Positions 52,590 to 63,224 are shown, counted from the first letter of the stretch. The stretch: 64,000 nucleotides of DNA from Hetaerina americana (GCA_022747635.1 JAKTNV010000003.1:10270548-10334547), one strand, 5' to 3'. Notes: generated by a model from the letters alone, not told the origin. Numbers and translations are program-made.

Positions 52590-52684
<95 letters not shown>
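52590..52684. repeat. (TA)n microsatellite next to the mariner
   Basis: About 47 TA units, preceded by AAAAAGTGTTATATA, which repeats the terminus of palindromes A and B. It is therefore probably the TA tail of a third, truncated unit of that family (52554-52589 holds the rest). The solo mariner-like end follows at 52697. Confidence 0.93.
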
Positions 52685-52688
<4 letters not shown>

Positions 52689-52696
52689 TATATGTG

Positions 52697-52731
52697 CAGG
52701 GTCGCACCCAAAAGTGGTAGGACTGATTTTT
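52697..52731 (+). mobile_element. Solo, diverged mariner-like terminal repeat left of the intact mariner
   Basis: This segment begins CAGGGTCGCACCC and ends GACTGATTTTT. It can be aligned with the intact mariner's own left end (CAGGGTTCGTCCGG ... TACTGATTTTT) in the same orientation with a few mismatches and small gaps. It starts 43 bases upstream of the real element and directly follows a (TA)n array. It may be the remnant 5' end of a related mariner or MITE in which the intact copy inserted. No matching right end was seen just outside 54055, so a chance or partial match remains possible. Confidence 0.45.
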
Positions 52732-52739
52732 CATAAATA

Positions 52740-52769
52740 CAGGGTTCGTCCGGAAAATAAGTGTACTGA
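52740..52769 (+). repeat. Mariner left terminal inverted repeat
   Basis: Thirty bases starting CAGGGTTCGTCCGG, identical to the reverse complement of 54024-54053. After position 52769 the ends diverge (T-rich here, GCTCAGG on the other side). This would be the transposase binding and cleavage site. Confidence 0.96.
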
Positions 52770-52935
52770 TTTTTTCCCGCCGCTCCAGGCGCGCCCAGCA
52801 CCGCTCTGACGGGCTGCGATTAGAGGGGGGTATGTTGGCAAGCGACGCTGAAAAAGGCAGTCGGCTCTGAGCTGAGGTGTAGTGAGGAGCTCTGTTAACA
52901 CGAACCTCCACGCTCGACCCACGTCACGGAACGCG

Positions 52936-53982
52936 ATGCCGAAGTTTTTGGAGCAGCGTTATTCCATCAAATTTGCGGTAAAGCTTGGGAAATCGTCTAC
53001 CGAAACTGTCGGTATGATTAACCAGGCTTACGGGGAGTCAGCCATGTCCAGAAACAAGATCTTTCGATGGCACAAGATGTTCGTGGAGGGCAGAGAAGAG
53101 GTCGACGACGAACCACGGCCTGGACGCCCATCAACGACACTCACCGACGAAAATGTGCGAAAAGTTCGCGATGTACTGAACTCTGATCGTCGTCTTATTG
53201 TTCGGATGATAGCAGAGCAGTGTAATGTGCCAAAAACAATAGTGCACGAGATTATTAGGGAGCAATTACAGATGCGAAAAATTTGTGCAAAGTTGGTGCC
53301 GAAAGTGCTCAGTGATGATCAAAGACTCAATCGTTTGGAAATCGCGATACAACTTGCGGATCACTGCAAAAATGATCCACATTTTTTAGAGAACGTTGTT
53401 TTGGGTGACGAGACGTGGATCTTTGAGTACGACCCGGAGTCGAAGAGACAAAGTGCGGAGTGGCACACCCCATCATCACCCCGTCAAAAGAAAGCTCGCA
53501 TGAGCAAATCTCGGATCAAGGCGATGCTCATTGTCTTTTTTGACAAAAGGGGAGTCGTCCACTACGAATTTGTACCTGAACGACAAACTGTAAATGCTGC
53601 ATTTTACGTCCAAGTGCTCGGCAGGCTTCGAAAACGAGTCGCCCGCGTCCGGCCAGCGATCAAAAACATCTGGCGGCTGCATCACGACAATGCGCCGTCT
53701 CACACCGAGCTTGTCGTGTCGGACTTCTTGGCCAAGCACGGCGTGGCAACGCTGCCGCACCCGCCCTACAGCCCGGACTTGGCACCACCGGACTTCTTTC
53801 TGTTCCCGAAGATAAAGAGGAGTTTGAAAGGAACGCGATACGGGACTTCCGCCGTCAAAGAGGCCGTGACGACGTGTCTTCGAGAGGTTCCCGATGATGC
53901 CTTCGCGGGGGCGTTCCAGGAATGGGAACGTCGCTGGAACAAGTGTATCGACTCACAAGGGTCCTATTTTGAGGAATATTAG
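52936..53982 (+). CDS. Mariner transposase, DD34D, intact (348 aa)
   Basis: Cut-and-paste transposase that would bind the element's own TIRs and catalyse excision and reinsertion at TA. I start at the ATG at 52936 (MPKFLEQRYS), giving 348 aa, close to the usual 340-355 aa. An in-frame ATG at 52882 would add 18 residues without family resemblance. The N-terminal third is the paired-type helix-turn-helix DNA-binding region; the linker motif PGRPS is at residues 62-66. KLVPKVLS (119-126) matches the family WVPHEL region. The catalytic triad is complete: D158 in GDETW, D251 in HHDNAPSH, and D286 just after YSPDLAP (278-284). There are 92 residues between the first two aspartates and 34 between the last two, the canonical mariner DD34D spacing. 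No internal stop or frameshift. I cannot assign the mariner subfamily with certainty from memory. Confidence 0.96.
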   Translation: MPKFLEQRYSIKFAVKLGKSSTETVGMINQAYGESAMSRNKIFRWHKMFVEGREEVDDEPRPGRPSTTLTDENVRKVRDVLNSDRRLIVRMIAEQCNVPKTIVHEIIREQLQMRKICAKLVPKVLSDDQRLNRLEIAIQLADHCKNDPHFLENVVLGDETWIFEYDPESKRQSAEWHTPSSPRQKKARMSKSRIKAMLIVFFDKRGVVHYEFVPERQTVNAAFYVQVLGRLRKRVARVRPAIKNIWRLHHDNAPSHTELVVSDFLAKHGVATLPHPPYSPDLAPPDFFLFPKIKRSLKGTRYGTSAVKEAVTTCLREVPDDAFAGAFQEWERRWNKCIDSQGSYFEEY

Positions 53983-54002
53983 CTTAAGATATGTAAAAGT
54001 GT

Positions 54003-54008
54003 AATAAA
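54003..54008 (+). terminator. Polyadenylation-type signal of the mariner transposase
   Basis: AATAAA lies 21 bases after the transposase stop codon and inside the element, followed by a T-run. It is positioned to end the transposase mRNA within the transposon. Confidence 0.55.
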
Positions 54009-54023
54009 TTTTTTTTCCTGAGC

Positions 54024-54053
54024 TCAGTACACTTATTTTCCGGACGAACCCTG
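54024..54053 (-). repeat. Mariner right terminal inverted repeat
   Basis: Perfect 30-base inverted match to the left TIR, ending CCGGACGAACCCTG and followed directly by the TA target duplication at 54054-54055. Confidence 0.96.
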
Positions 54054-54061
54054 TATACATA

Positions 54062-54320
54062 AACCATAAACTCAGTAATCAATCCAAAGGTCGGTTTGGT
54101 TGGTAATGGTAGTACTAAGTACCCAGTACTAAGCCCGACGGCGTGTGAAATTCACACATCAGGGTAGGGGGGTCAGTTCCTTTCCCTGTGCCGGTTATGG
54201 TTTCCCAGGAAGACCTGCTACCCGAAAAATCACATAGCTTGGGTGGAGCTGCATGCTCGGCTTCTGCCGTGGGATTCCTTGCCGTCGAACACCCGCGCCT
54301 TCCTTCCCTTATGGCGCTCA
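54062..54320 (-). mobile_element. Interspersed repeat, SINE-B copy 2
   Basis: Reverse-strand homologue of 45180-45410. It has a cleaner 3' tail, ACCAAACCGACCTTTGG ATTGATTACTGAG, which is nearly that of the SINE at 63225. Its 3' end lies within ten bases of the mariner's right target duplication, so the mariner sits at the edge of this repeat. An ORF of 80 codons on this strand is a by-product of the repeat. Confidence 0.7.
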
Positions 54321-54760
54321 AACCACCATATTCGCCCAACTCCATCACCGCCGCCATATCGAAGGGAATTGCGGGACATTCCTTTCCCTTCCTGCTCTAC
54401 CTCAAACACAGCCTTAACGTCTTTTCGCGCCCTCTGTCCGCCTTCCTTCCATCCTCCCCGTCCACCCTCTTCCTGCCCGCAGTCCCTGCGTTTCTACGCT
54501 ACCTCCAGCCGTTCCCTGAACCCGGCCGTTTCAACCGCCCCCACACGCCTTCACCGCCCTTCCGTCTTCATCCCGGGGCCAGAATTCCTTTAAGTCCATC
54601 GTGCCGCGGGGCATGATAGGGACAAAACTCGCCCCTTTGCTTTGCCCTTCCTGAGGGAGTGAAATTGCGGGCCAGTTGGCCACCGCGTTCGATGAGGTGG
54701 AGAGTGAGGCGGAGAGATAGCCTGGGGTTTGGAGATCTTAAGGTGCCCAGATTTGTCACG
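54321..54760. other. Pyrimidine-rich tract flanking SINE-B copy 2
   Basis: C+T-rich to about 54560, then mixed GC-rich DNA with CpGs. Contiguous with SINE-B copy 2, so part may belong to a longer repeat. No gene supported. Confidence 0.5.
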
Positions 54761-55556
54761 CCAATTTTTTTATAAAAAAAGCAGACAATCCGTCGGTGGA
54801 TAATATCTATGAAAGTTTGTATCCACGTCTCTTTCAGAACGTCAATTACGCAAACATTCAGGTAATACTATATTTGACTGCCTTCCACGGTGACATTCAA
54901 TGTCGCTCTTTTAGTTTAGAATTATTGGAGAATGAGGCAGGATTGGCCGCGGGAAAGAAACCTGTGAAAGCAGTACATTTAGTGGCGCATGAGATTATTT
55001 TCTCGTCTTATTTCGTTAAACTCGAAGCTAATGACCGAGTAAGTAAACCGACATGCCCTATATTGCATGATGAAAGATATAAACTGCTTTCATTAATATT
55101 TTTTCCTGCACATGATATTTAGGGCACAATCCTGACCCTAAATATTTGTAAAATATACGGTGCAAATTTTATTCGCTTAAAATTGTAGAAAAATCATTTT
55201 TAGATTTGGAAGCTGTACGCCTACGATATGTAATTGGTGATTGATTGATTTATTAAATATTTAATATTTTCTGAGAGTTATGACGTATTGATCAACTTTT
55301 CACAACTAAATAACTTTCAAGTAAAAAATAATACATCACTCCATTGACAATTTTTGCATGATACGTATTAATTTAATTTATTGGAAGTTATTGAAAGGTT
55401 TCCTACAATTTTTAGCCTTAATGCAAGTAAAGTTGTGTTCTCGTTTAATTTAATTAAATATTATTAAACGTACATTTTTAATCTCAAATTCTGAAATTTA
55501 ATAGTTATCGGTATAAGAGACTGTTTTAGCCGTTACTCTGTGGAATTTTTCCATCG

Positions 55557-55710
55557 TATAGAAAGAAAGAAAACACAGCAATTCCACATTTACATGCATA
55601 CATCTTCAGGTGAAGGCATGCCTTCACCTGAAGATGCCACGCAGTGGTGAGACCATGGCCGTCTGAGTAAAGTGTAAATGTGGAATTGCTGTGTTTTCTT
55701 TCTTTCTATA
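55557..55710. repeat. Nested inverted repeat, asymmetric foldback unit
   Basis: Outer arms 55557-55593 and 55674-55710 are perfect 37-base inverted copies (TATAGAAAGAAAGAAAACAC...). Inside, 55601-55636 is a perfect 36-base palindrome centred on GGCATGCC. The structure is a head-to-head pair of one unit. The right unit carries an extra segment of about 37 bases (55637-55673) with the helix and GAGA box, while the left unit has only about 7 bases there. It resembles palindromes A and B in plan but lacks a TA array. Confidence 0.9.
55628..55652 (+). ncRNA. Hammerhead-like core motif in the 55.6-kb inverted repeat
   Basis: CTGAAGA matches the hammerhead CUGANGA box exactly. It is followed by one extra T, helix GCCAC (55636-55640) / GTGGT (55644-55648) with a GCA loop, then GAGA where GAAA is expected. 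It shares the layout of the motifs at 52204 and 52451 with a third, different but paired, helix sequence. Confidence 0.35.
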
Positions 55711-58689
55711 TTTATCGGTAATTGAATTAAATATTTGATGTGCTTTTTTAACATGAGTTGTTGTTAGCATGATAAGATTTCCTTTGAGACTGCCTGTATG
55801 AAATAATTTTTCCTTAAGCCTTAAAGGGTTTACCCTTGGCGGCTCAAGATAAAATTATTTAATATATTAAGTCTTAAAAAGGCCGTAAGAAGCTCAATTT
55901 CTCCTTTCCATGATTTCCTTTGCTTTGCCCAGGATAGTTGTGTGATTTCCATGATCATTCGAGTGTGAACTCTTAAATCGTCGGATTAGAGCGGCAGTCA
56001 AACGCAAGAAACTTGTGATCAAGAGCAGGCCCGCACCGCAGGGAGAGTTGACATGTCGAATCATCATAAAACAACGGACGTCGCCCCGGTGAAATTGGAA
56101 AAAATTTCTTGGAGAGTGTTTTCCTCCCCAAATTGAACCTCGACGTCCTGTGTCAAGTGTTGAAAAATGTGTACCCAGAGGTCGGATTACTTTCACCTTT
56201 CACTTCTTATTTTACGACGACTCCATCCGTCCCACTCCTTTTCCTTGTTCCCACTAGCAACTCAGGAGTTAAATGCGACGGGTGGAGGATGGAAGGTGTC
56301 GGACAGAACTGTGGAAGAAGTGGGATGGATGGAGGAAAGAAATGAGACGATCGGGAGCAATAAAGGGTGCCGAGGAAGGAGGAGGAGCGGATAGACGAAT
56401 TGAGCAATATATGCGCTCTTTATATGGTGCCACAAACTGTTACTGGACAAAAGACGGATATAGTCATCACAGTAAGAACGGGAAGAAAGTGCAAGTTTGC
56501 GGAGATTTTTCTTAATTGATTTGGAAATGATATAATTTAACATTTTTCATTCTTAAGCCGTGATAAAACAACCCGATTATCATGGATCTTTCCAACGGAA
56601 CTTAAGTTCCAGGGTGCCTCATTGCGAAGACTAAGTTGTGTATAATGACACTTGTATTATCAGCTTTTTAGATCATGATGCTCGTTACGCGTATTTATTT
56701 TTTGTAAAACCTAACCCATTAAGTGGTATTGTCAGAAAGCATCAGTTATAATTGCTAAAGAATGCTGTGAAAGTATTTGCACTTAAATATTTCACATAAG
56801 TGTCAGGATACATACCCTTCTCTACTAATGAATATGATGTTCTTCTGTATACAAATAAGTACTAGAAACCTTGTGAATATTTTATTATTTTGGCAAACCT
56901 GGATTTTATCTTTCAAAACCAATCCGTTGAAATATACCTTTAAGCACAACAAACTGAGAGAATTAGCGCCTTTTAAATCATAGCTATAATTTTAATATCC
57001 TTACCGTTAACGACATTAATTCTCGTGCAGCACACGAAGTCATTGATTATTAAAATGGGATTTATACTTAAACTTCGGTACTAAAAGCCATTTTTTGTGT
57101 TAATTAAAATTGTATTGTTGGGGAATCATAGTTGGTGGAATACCTGTTTTCGTTTCGTTGGCGCGATGGTGAAGAGATTTGGAAGAAGTGACTCGAGCAA
57201 TATTAACTTATTCAGCACACATAGTTTAGCGGGTTTTCACATGTGACTGCGAATGGCATTAATTAAACTCCATTATGGCGCTAATTTATTCAATCCGCAG
57301 GGAACATCAACCGAAGCAATTTTGAAAATCGTTTCCCAACTCCTGAATTCCGGTCGAATAAATGAAATCCACGGGTGAGTTCTGAGGGAAATGAATTTGT
57401 AACGCAATGCAATAACGATCCCTCGAAGATCTGTGCGAAATTAATGTCGCCGAACTCTAGCCATTCAAAGTTTGCAAACTTTCAAAATATTGAGATATCA
57501 CCCATCCACCATTGCTCACTCGCTCGAGCCGTCAATTCACCCTTTCCCGCACGTGTCCTTCTGACTTAATGCCCCTCTGTTATTCTGAATTCCAGTTCCC
57601 ACCATGATCCTTCGAATTATTTTGCCAGTAATTCGGAATATTAATGTCTAAACGTTTCAAAGCACATCGTAAAGTGAAATTCAGTCAGAAGAATGGGCTC
57701 TAGTATAATTTAAAATAAAACTGGAAATAACAAACTTATTCTGAATAAGGACTCTCCGGATTGTTCCGGAAATTGGCATAGGTCGAAGCAATTTCTCCTG
57801 CGGAAATCTTTTATTCACTTTTTACCCATGAGCACTGATTGGTATTAAAGTTTTGCTAAGATTTTTCATGGAGAGTGGAATGAAATGTGACAGCCGGAAC
57901 GCATAACTTAATGATTTGAAGCCTTGGCCCAATTGTGAGCAATCGGTCGCTTTTTATCCTGAATGGTATCCGCTCTTGCCTTTGCTCCAAGAGTACTCAA
58001 GTAAGCACATTACGTGCGTAATGCTCCATTGTACAACATCGTCACCTAATGCACTCTGAAGTCATTCATACCCTATATAAACGCTCTGTGTCCGTCCCTT
58101 TCCAAAGCCTTTTTATCTCTATTGCATTTCCTCTCTTGTCATACTTGCATCTGTGAAATTTGTCCTCCGCGTCAGCCGCGCTTGACTAATTTCACCGGCA
58201 GCAAGGGACTAATCACTCACCAAGGGAGGCGTGGAACAGAGCAGGTAAAAAAGGCAGAGGGCAGTTATAGGACAAGGAGCATAGCATTGGGGAAAGTTCC
58301 CAGGAAATTTCTCTTCCACCTTCGGTCAGCTAGTATAATAGGTGGCAGTTCTAATATTTTAAACCATGTTTATAAATGAAAGCATTACGTTCATGTAGTG
58401 CTTGTTTTATCCCATCGACGTGGATCGCTTGGTCGTCGATCATTGACAGCGCCGTTTCATTAAGTTTATGCGAAGAGACTTCATCGAAGACGAAATCCTA
58501 ACCAAGGCATGCCGTAAAATTCTTATATGGGTCACATGATTATCTCAGATTCTGGAGGTACTTTTTTTGTTTCCATTGCCGCACAACTTGTCTAGGTTTT
58601 GCAAAAACAACAATGTGAGCTTGTATCATGCGAAAGCTTGTAGGACCGGACGACATTTAAGCAATCTAAAACTAAGAAATAAAGTTTCC
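55711..58689. other. AT-rich non-coding DNA
   Basis: No gene recognised. The short frames have no known domain. Confidence 0.55.
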
Positions 58690-59110
58690 ACGCTCGCATA
58701 TTCTCTCTCTCTCTCCACCTCATTGCCGACGTTCCCACTCCCCCCTCTCCTCTTCCTCCCTCAACTCTTCCCCGTGGCCCCGTAATAATCCCACCCCTGG
58801 GCACCTCTTCCCGCCCTCTCCTAGGGCCCCGCCCCACCCTCCCTTGACTCGGGAGGTTTCCAGCCCTTCCTCCCAGACTCCTCATCTCCATTGTTCGGTT
58901 ACAAAGTGGAGGCTCGAGTCGTGCGCCATTACCCGACCGCCCGCCCACCCGCCCCCCTCACCCCGGATCCCCCGAAACGGAAACCCGGAGCAACCCCCTC
59001 CCCCCACACATCCACCCTCTCTTTCTCCCCATTCTACCCCAAGTCCCCATCCGCCTCTCCCCCTTCGCTACCTCGGCGATTCTTCAATCTTCATCCCCGT
59101 CTCTCTCTCC
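58690..59110 (+). other. Pyrimidine-rich tract
   Basis: Starts with a CT dinucleotide run (58703-58717) and stays C+T-rich for 400 bases. Frames at 58844-59341 and 58891-59166 are Pro/Ser-rich low complexity. Confidence 0.65.
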
Positions 59111-60084
59111 TCCCACACTTTCTCCGAAGAAGCTATAGAATTGCTAATATGCAAACTGGGGCGTAGTGCGGCCGCTGATGCAAGGAGGGAAATTAGTGGA
59201 GAATGGGAAGATCAACAGGCGTTGAGGGGAAATACACGTTATCGCAGCTGCCTTGCGAACGGTTATATAGCTTTTTTAAAATTTGGTAGTCAAATAATTT
59301 TACCAATCCTGCTCATTTTTTTACTTGCGGAAGCCTTCTAGCGTGAAATTTCGGTTCGTTCGTGCACACACGTAAGTAAGGAGGATGATGTGTGGAGCGA
59401 GGTTTACCTTGAGGGAATATTGCGTCCAGTAGCATCATTCTCCGTTAAGACAAGTTTTAATAAACGTAGATAATGTCGGATAGGAGCCAGATGTGGTTTT
59501 TGGAAATGCCCAGAGCCTCGTAATTTCATATTTCTCATACGATAATGATGGGATATTAATACTTTTCAAATAGTTAAAACCTGCACAAATTAATAGTTAT
59601 TTCAGGGTTACCAATTCTTCCAACTCTGTATAAAATTACTGAATAATATTTGTAATGTGATATTATCAAATTTAAACTTAATTTCATAGTTTTGAAAAGA
59701 TGCGTCTAACGAGCACAGATATCCGTGGGTTGATTTGAAGTTCGCGAATTTGAATATCTCAGTAGACATAAATGGAGCTTGATAATTCCAATTTGATTTG
59801 AATGGTATCTTGTTAATTTTTGTGTGATATGACGTAGGACTTTGTGGAGATTCTAATCTTAAAAATATCTATCATTATTTGTACTAGTTTCAAACAATTT
59901 TGATTGTTTGTTAGCACTTGTCGTTCAATCTATATTTCATTTATCATGCATAAATAATAGTGATTTGCTTGATTTCTCAAATTACAAGAACGTTTTCAGC
60001 CATTTCTTAACAATTCATTATGAATGAATATGAATCGGATTGTTGCTCGTACCGGTTAAACGCAGAGAATTAAATCATATATCT

Positions 60085-60340
60085 TTGCATGTTATCCCAC
60101 TTTTCCCTTCCCTCTCCGCCGAGATTCTTTCTTCCCACCTCCCTTTATGCTCAACCACTGATTCCCATTGCGCCTCCCTTCCTCCTCCTGTCTTTTCCAG
60201 CACACTCCTCGGCCGCTCTTCTCTTTCCTCCCCATTTCTCACCCCCCCCGTCCCACCAATCCCAGCCATCCGTGCACAAACGCCCGATCCGCTAGACCGC
60301 AAAACTCCTCTCGGCTCTCTCATCCCTGTGAATTTGAGAT
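60085..60340 (+). other. Pyrimidine-rich tract
   Basis: C+T-rich on the + strand, with three overlapping + frames open across it, a compositional effect. Confidence 0.6.
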
Positions 60341-61229
60341 CTCATTTCATTCGTCATTCTCGCTTCTGGCACGTCTCATCTTTGATTGTAGTGACACCTA
60401 TGGAAGAAATACCTACTGCTAATTTTTTTTACTGATTCCCCCATTTATCTCACTTAATCAAATGTAGAGAAATTTTTTTTGATGGAAATCTCGCCTCGCG
60501 AGGCCAAAGTCACATTCTCTCTCAGTAATTCATCCATTGGCTTCTGCTAAGCTCTATTTTAAAAGTATCTTTCGAAACGCTTCTTTCAAACCGTGCAAGC
60601 TTCACGTATGGCGTCCTTTTGAGGTTTTGGGTTGCTTGTGGTCGACCCACTTTGTCGAGCGCAGGGTGAAAACTCTAGTTTCGCAATATTTGTATGGAAA
60701 TATTTATTTCCCCGCCAGAAGTACCTTCGCCTTAACTTGTGACGTTTACGTTCTTCGAGGTGAATCTTTATTACTTCCAGCATAAGACATTTAATACTTT
60801 GATTTCTTAAAGAATTCGATTCTTCACATGCAATCATTCTTTACCTTTTATAATGTAACATATTCAAATGGGCATGTTTATATTTTTAATAAAACATTTC
60901 GTATCTTTAGGGTAACTGAAACAAATACCAAAATTGCTGCAATGAAAGAATCAAGAAAGGGAATTCAATAATTAAGGTTCCTGTTTCTACACTTGAGCAT
61001 ACTACAGACATACCTGTAGTACTATGATATTATGCAGGTATGATTTAAAGGGAAAAGGTTTACTGGGTCAAACAACGCTTATTGTACTACTTATTTTATT
61101 CTCTTTCTCCAATGAAAAATTTAAATTATTCGTAAATTAGTATGTTTTCAGTTTACTGGAAGAGTAACCCCGTTAGTCTTTTTCCGTTGAGGCCTCCGTT
61201 CTTTTGAGAGCTAATCCCTGATACATTAT

Positions 61230-61460
61230 GCCACCGTGTAGATCACGAAAGGCCAATTCTCACTCTCAACGTCTGATTCCTCCCCAGAATCCAAGTCAAT
61301 CCTCTTTTCAATCCTCCCCATCCCACTTCTCTCTTCATCGTCTCCCCTTCCACTTCTTCAATTCAAAATGCTGTGTCACACTCTCCCGTTCCCTTTACCA
61401 AGTCTGCATCTTTATTTCCCTGTTCTCTGCACTTCACTCGCTCATCACTGTTGGACGATT
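61230..61460 (+). other. Pyrimidine-rich tract
   Basis: C+T-rich on the + strand, less extreme than its neighbours. No gene supported. Confidence 0.5.
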
Positions 61461-62440
61461 TCACGAGTTTCTCATGTCCGTATTCAAATGCTACTCTCAC
61501 TCCAATGACACTAAGAGGAAGCATGCATCTCACACAAAAGGGAAGACATAAACTTTTGAATTTAAGACAAAATAATATCGCAAAAAATCGGTTTCCTGTT
61601 TTTTTCAGTTCCGATGCCCACCTTGTTTTTCTCTTTCCTCTGAGTGCGCATGCATTAGTTTGCCTAGTCCGTCCACCGGGCTATTCACGATGGGTCAACT
61701 TCGTGAATAACTTTGATTTTAAGCGTGGAATCAGTGAGGGCGCTTGATTGATATTAAAACTATAGGGGTAGAAGAAAGAATAATTAGAAGCCGAGGTGAT
61801 TTGGTTCTACAAAGAAAAGCATGATTACCAAATCATTGGGCCGATTGGCTGACGGACAAGTTCTATGGAAAACGACAGAAGAGATAAATTTAATATAAAC
61901 ATTGAGATGAAAGGGTAACATTATCTGACAAATGCTCAAACACAACGACTTAAGAAAGGCTATTGGCGAAGGAACACTTAAAAATAAACAGAAGAGGAAG
62001 GCTGCCGTTGTTATGCGCGAAAGGAAAATAGTAGAAACGTCGGCTGAGGAATAAGAGAACTCGAAGAGGTTGACTGAATAAGGAAAAAGCTGAGTCAAGT
62101 CAACCATTGATGGTGATGATAAGGTTAATGAGTTGTTTATTTAATTCATGGCCAGACTGTAATAGTTGCAACAATAATGTGATATTTTACTAGGATAGAC
62201 GGTCAAAGATGAAATACGGCCAACTAGTATTTTTATTGCGGTTACAGAGGTAGTGGCAGGGAAAAGTTTGCAAATTTCAATTTTCGAATCTTCAGGTTTT
62301 TCCCCGCTTCAACCCAGTTCTCACTTTATAAAACAGTTGTGCCGCTAAAAGAAATAGGCGCACATACCGTAAAAGCCTTTCTAGGAGATTGAGATGCTGA
62401 TTAATATTTCTCACAATAGCACTCAACAATTGTAAATTGA

Positions 62441-62733
62441 AAGTAGCAGTAGTTCTAAGAGAGGCGTCCGACAGCTCAGGTCATTTGCGAAAGAAGGGAT
62501 GGAGGAGAAAAACCGACGTCGGCATTAGCACACCCTTAGCTAAAGGCACCAAGGGGTCTGCAGTTTAATATCCCATATGACGGACGACGTACTCATTCAA
62601 AGTGCTCTCCACAAACCCTCTCAAGTAGGGTTCGGGATACCACTGAAAAATATCCATCATATCCAGTATTCGAGCCCGAGACCTCTGAATGGGACGCCAG
62701 TGCGTTAGCCACCTCAACATCCCTATCTCCATA
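62441..62733 (-). mobile_element. tRNA-derived SINE (SINE-A, copy 2, reverse)
   Basis: On the - strand this matches copy 1 over nearly its full length: GTGGCTAACGCACTGG in the A-box region, GATATTTTTCAG, ACCCTACTTGAGA, the central ACCCCTTGG block, the AAATGACCTGAG segment and the ACTACTGCTAC tail. Its B box is mutated (GGCTCGAATAC against GGTTCAAATCC). There are many scattered substitutions and small indels, so the copies are old. An ORF of 84 codons on the same strand is an artefact of this SINE. Confidence 0.87.
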
Positions 62734-63224
62734 GAGCTTCGATGTGTATCATGTGCCACATAGGTGAGAAGTGAGGAATTATGTTGGAGAGTAGGAGAGA
62801 GGAAAGTACCGTGTAACATTAATGGATTTAAAAAATGAAATGGTCATGCAATGAGAAACTCTATATCAGCTTGAGGAAAGAAATAATGGAAGGAAAACCA
62901 AAAGGTGTAAGGGAAAGGGGATGTATATTAAAAGAAAATTGGTGAAAATGATTTTAATGAGTCAACTGCGGAGTGATCATGTAATAAGGACGATGGGTAT
63001 GATAATGTTACCAGCTTCGGACTGAAAATTCCTGACAATGGTTGTGCCGTGTATGAACTGAAAATATTGTCTTGGTAATTAATTACATCTCCTCTTACAT
63101 GAGATAAAACAACACATTAGTGAAAGTAGTTGATGAGTATTCTATACTTTTATAAATGAGCGAGTAATTTCAGTGACAAATTCCCCAATTAGGAGTCAGC
63201 TAGATAGATCCCCGTATTAAAATA
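62734..63224. other. AT-rich non-coding DNA between two SINEs
   Basis: No feature recognised. Confidence 0.55.

Larger units (their letters stand above)
52740..54053 (+). mobile_element. Complete mariner-family (Tc1/mariner, DD34D) DNA transposon
   Basis: A 1314-bp element bounded by 30-bp perfect terminal inverted repeats and flanked by a TA dinucleotide on each side (52738-52739 and 54054-54055), the target duplication expected for Tc1/mariner. It holds one uninterrupted transposase gene in + orientation and a polyadenylation-type AATAAA (54003-54008) just after the stop. Length, terminal repeats, target site and coding capacity all fit a full-length mariner of about 1.3 kb. The two TIRs do not differ at all and the reading frame has no stop or frameshift, so insertion was probably recent. 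Its GC content is visibly higher than the AT-rich flanks, consistent with arrival from elsewhere. Cut-and-paste transposition is known for the family; present activity is inference. Confidence 0.97.
59111..62440. other. AT-rich non-coding DNA
   Basis: Apart from the two pyrimidine tracts, no feature is recognised. Confidence 0.55.

Noticed and set aside
51900..52700. CRISPR array or satellite
   Set aside because: The repetition is TA microsatellite plus palindromes, with no regular repeat-spacer pattern.
52549..52911. Tyr-Ile repeat protein frames across the (TA)n arrays
   Set aside because: A direct translation of a TA microsatellite, occurring on both strands.
52882..52935. Upstream ATG of the transposase as the true start
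   Set aside because: The extra 18 residues lack family resemblance. The ATG at 52936 gives the normal mariner length and N-terminus.
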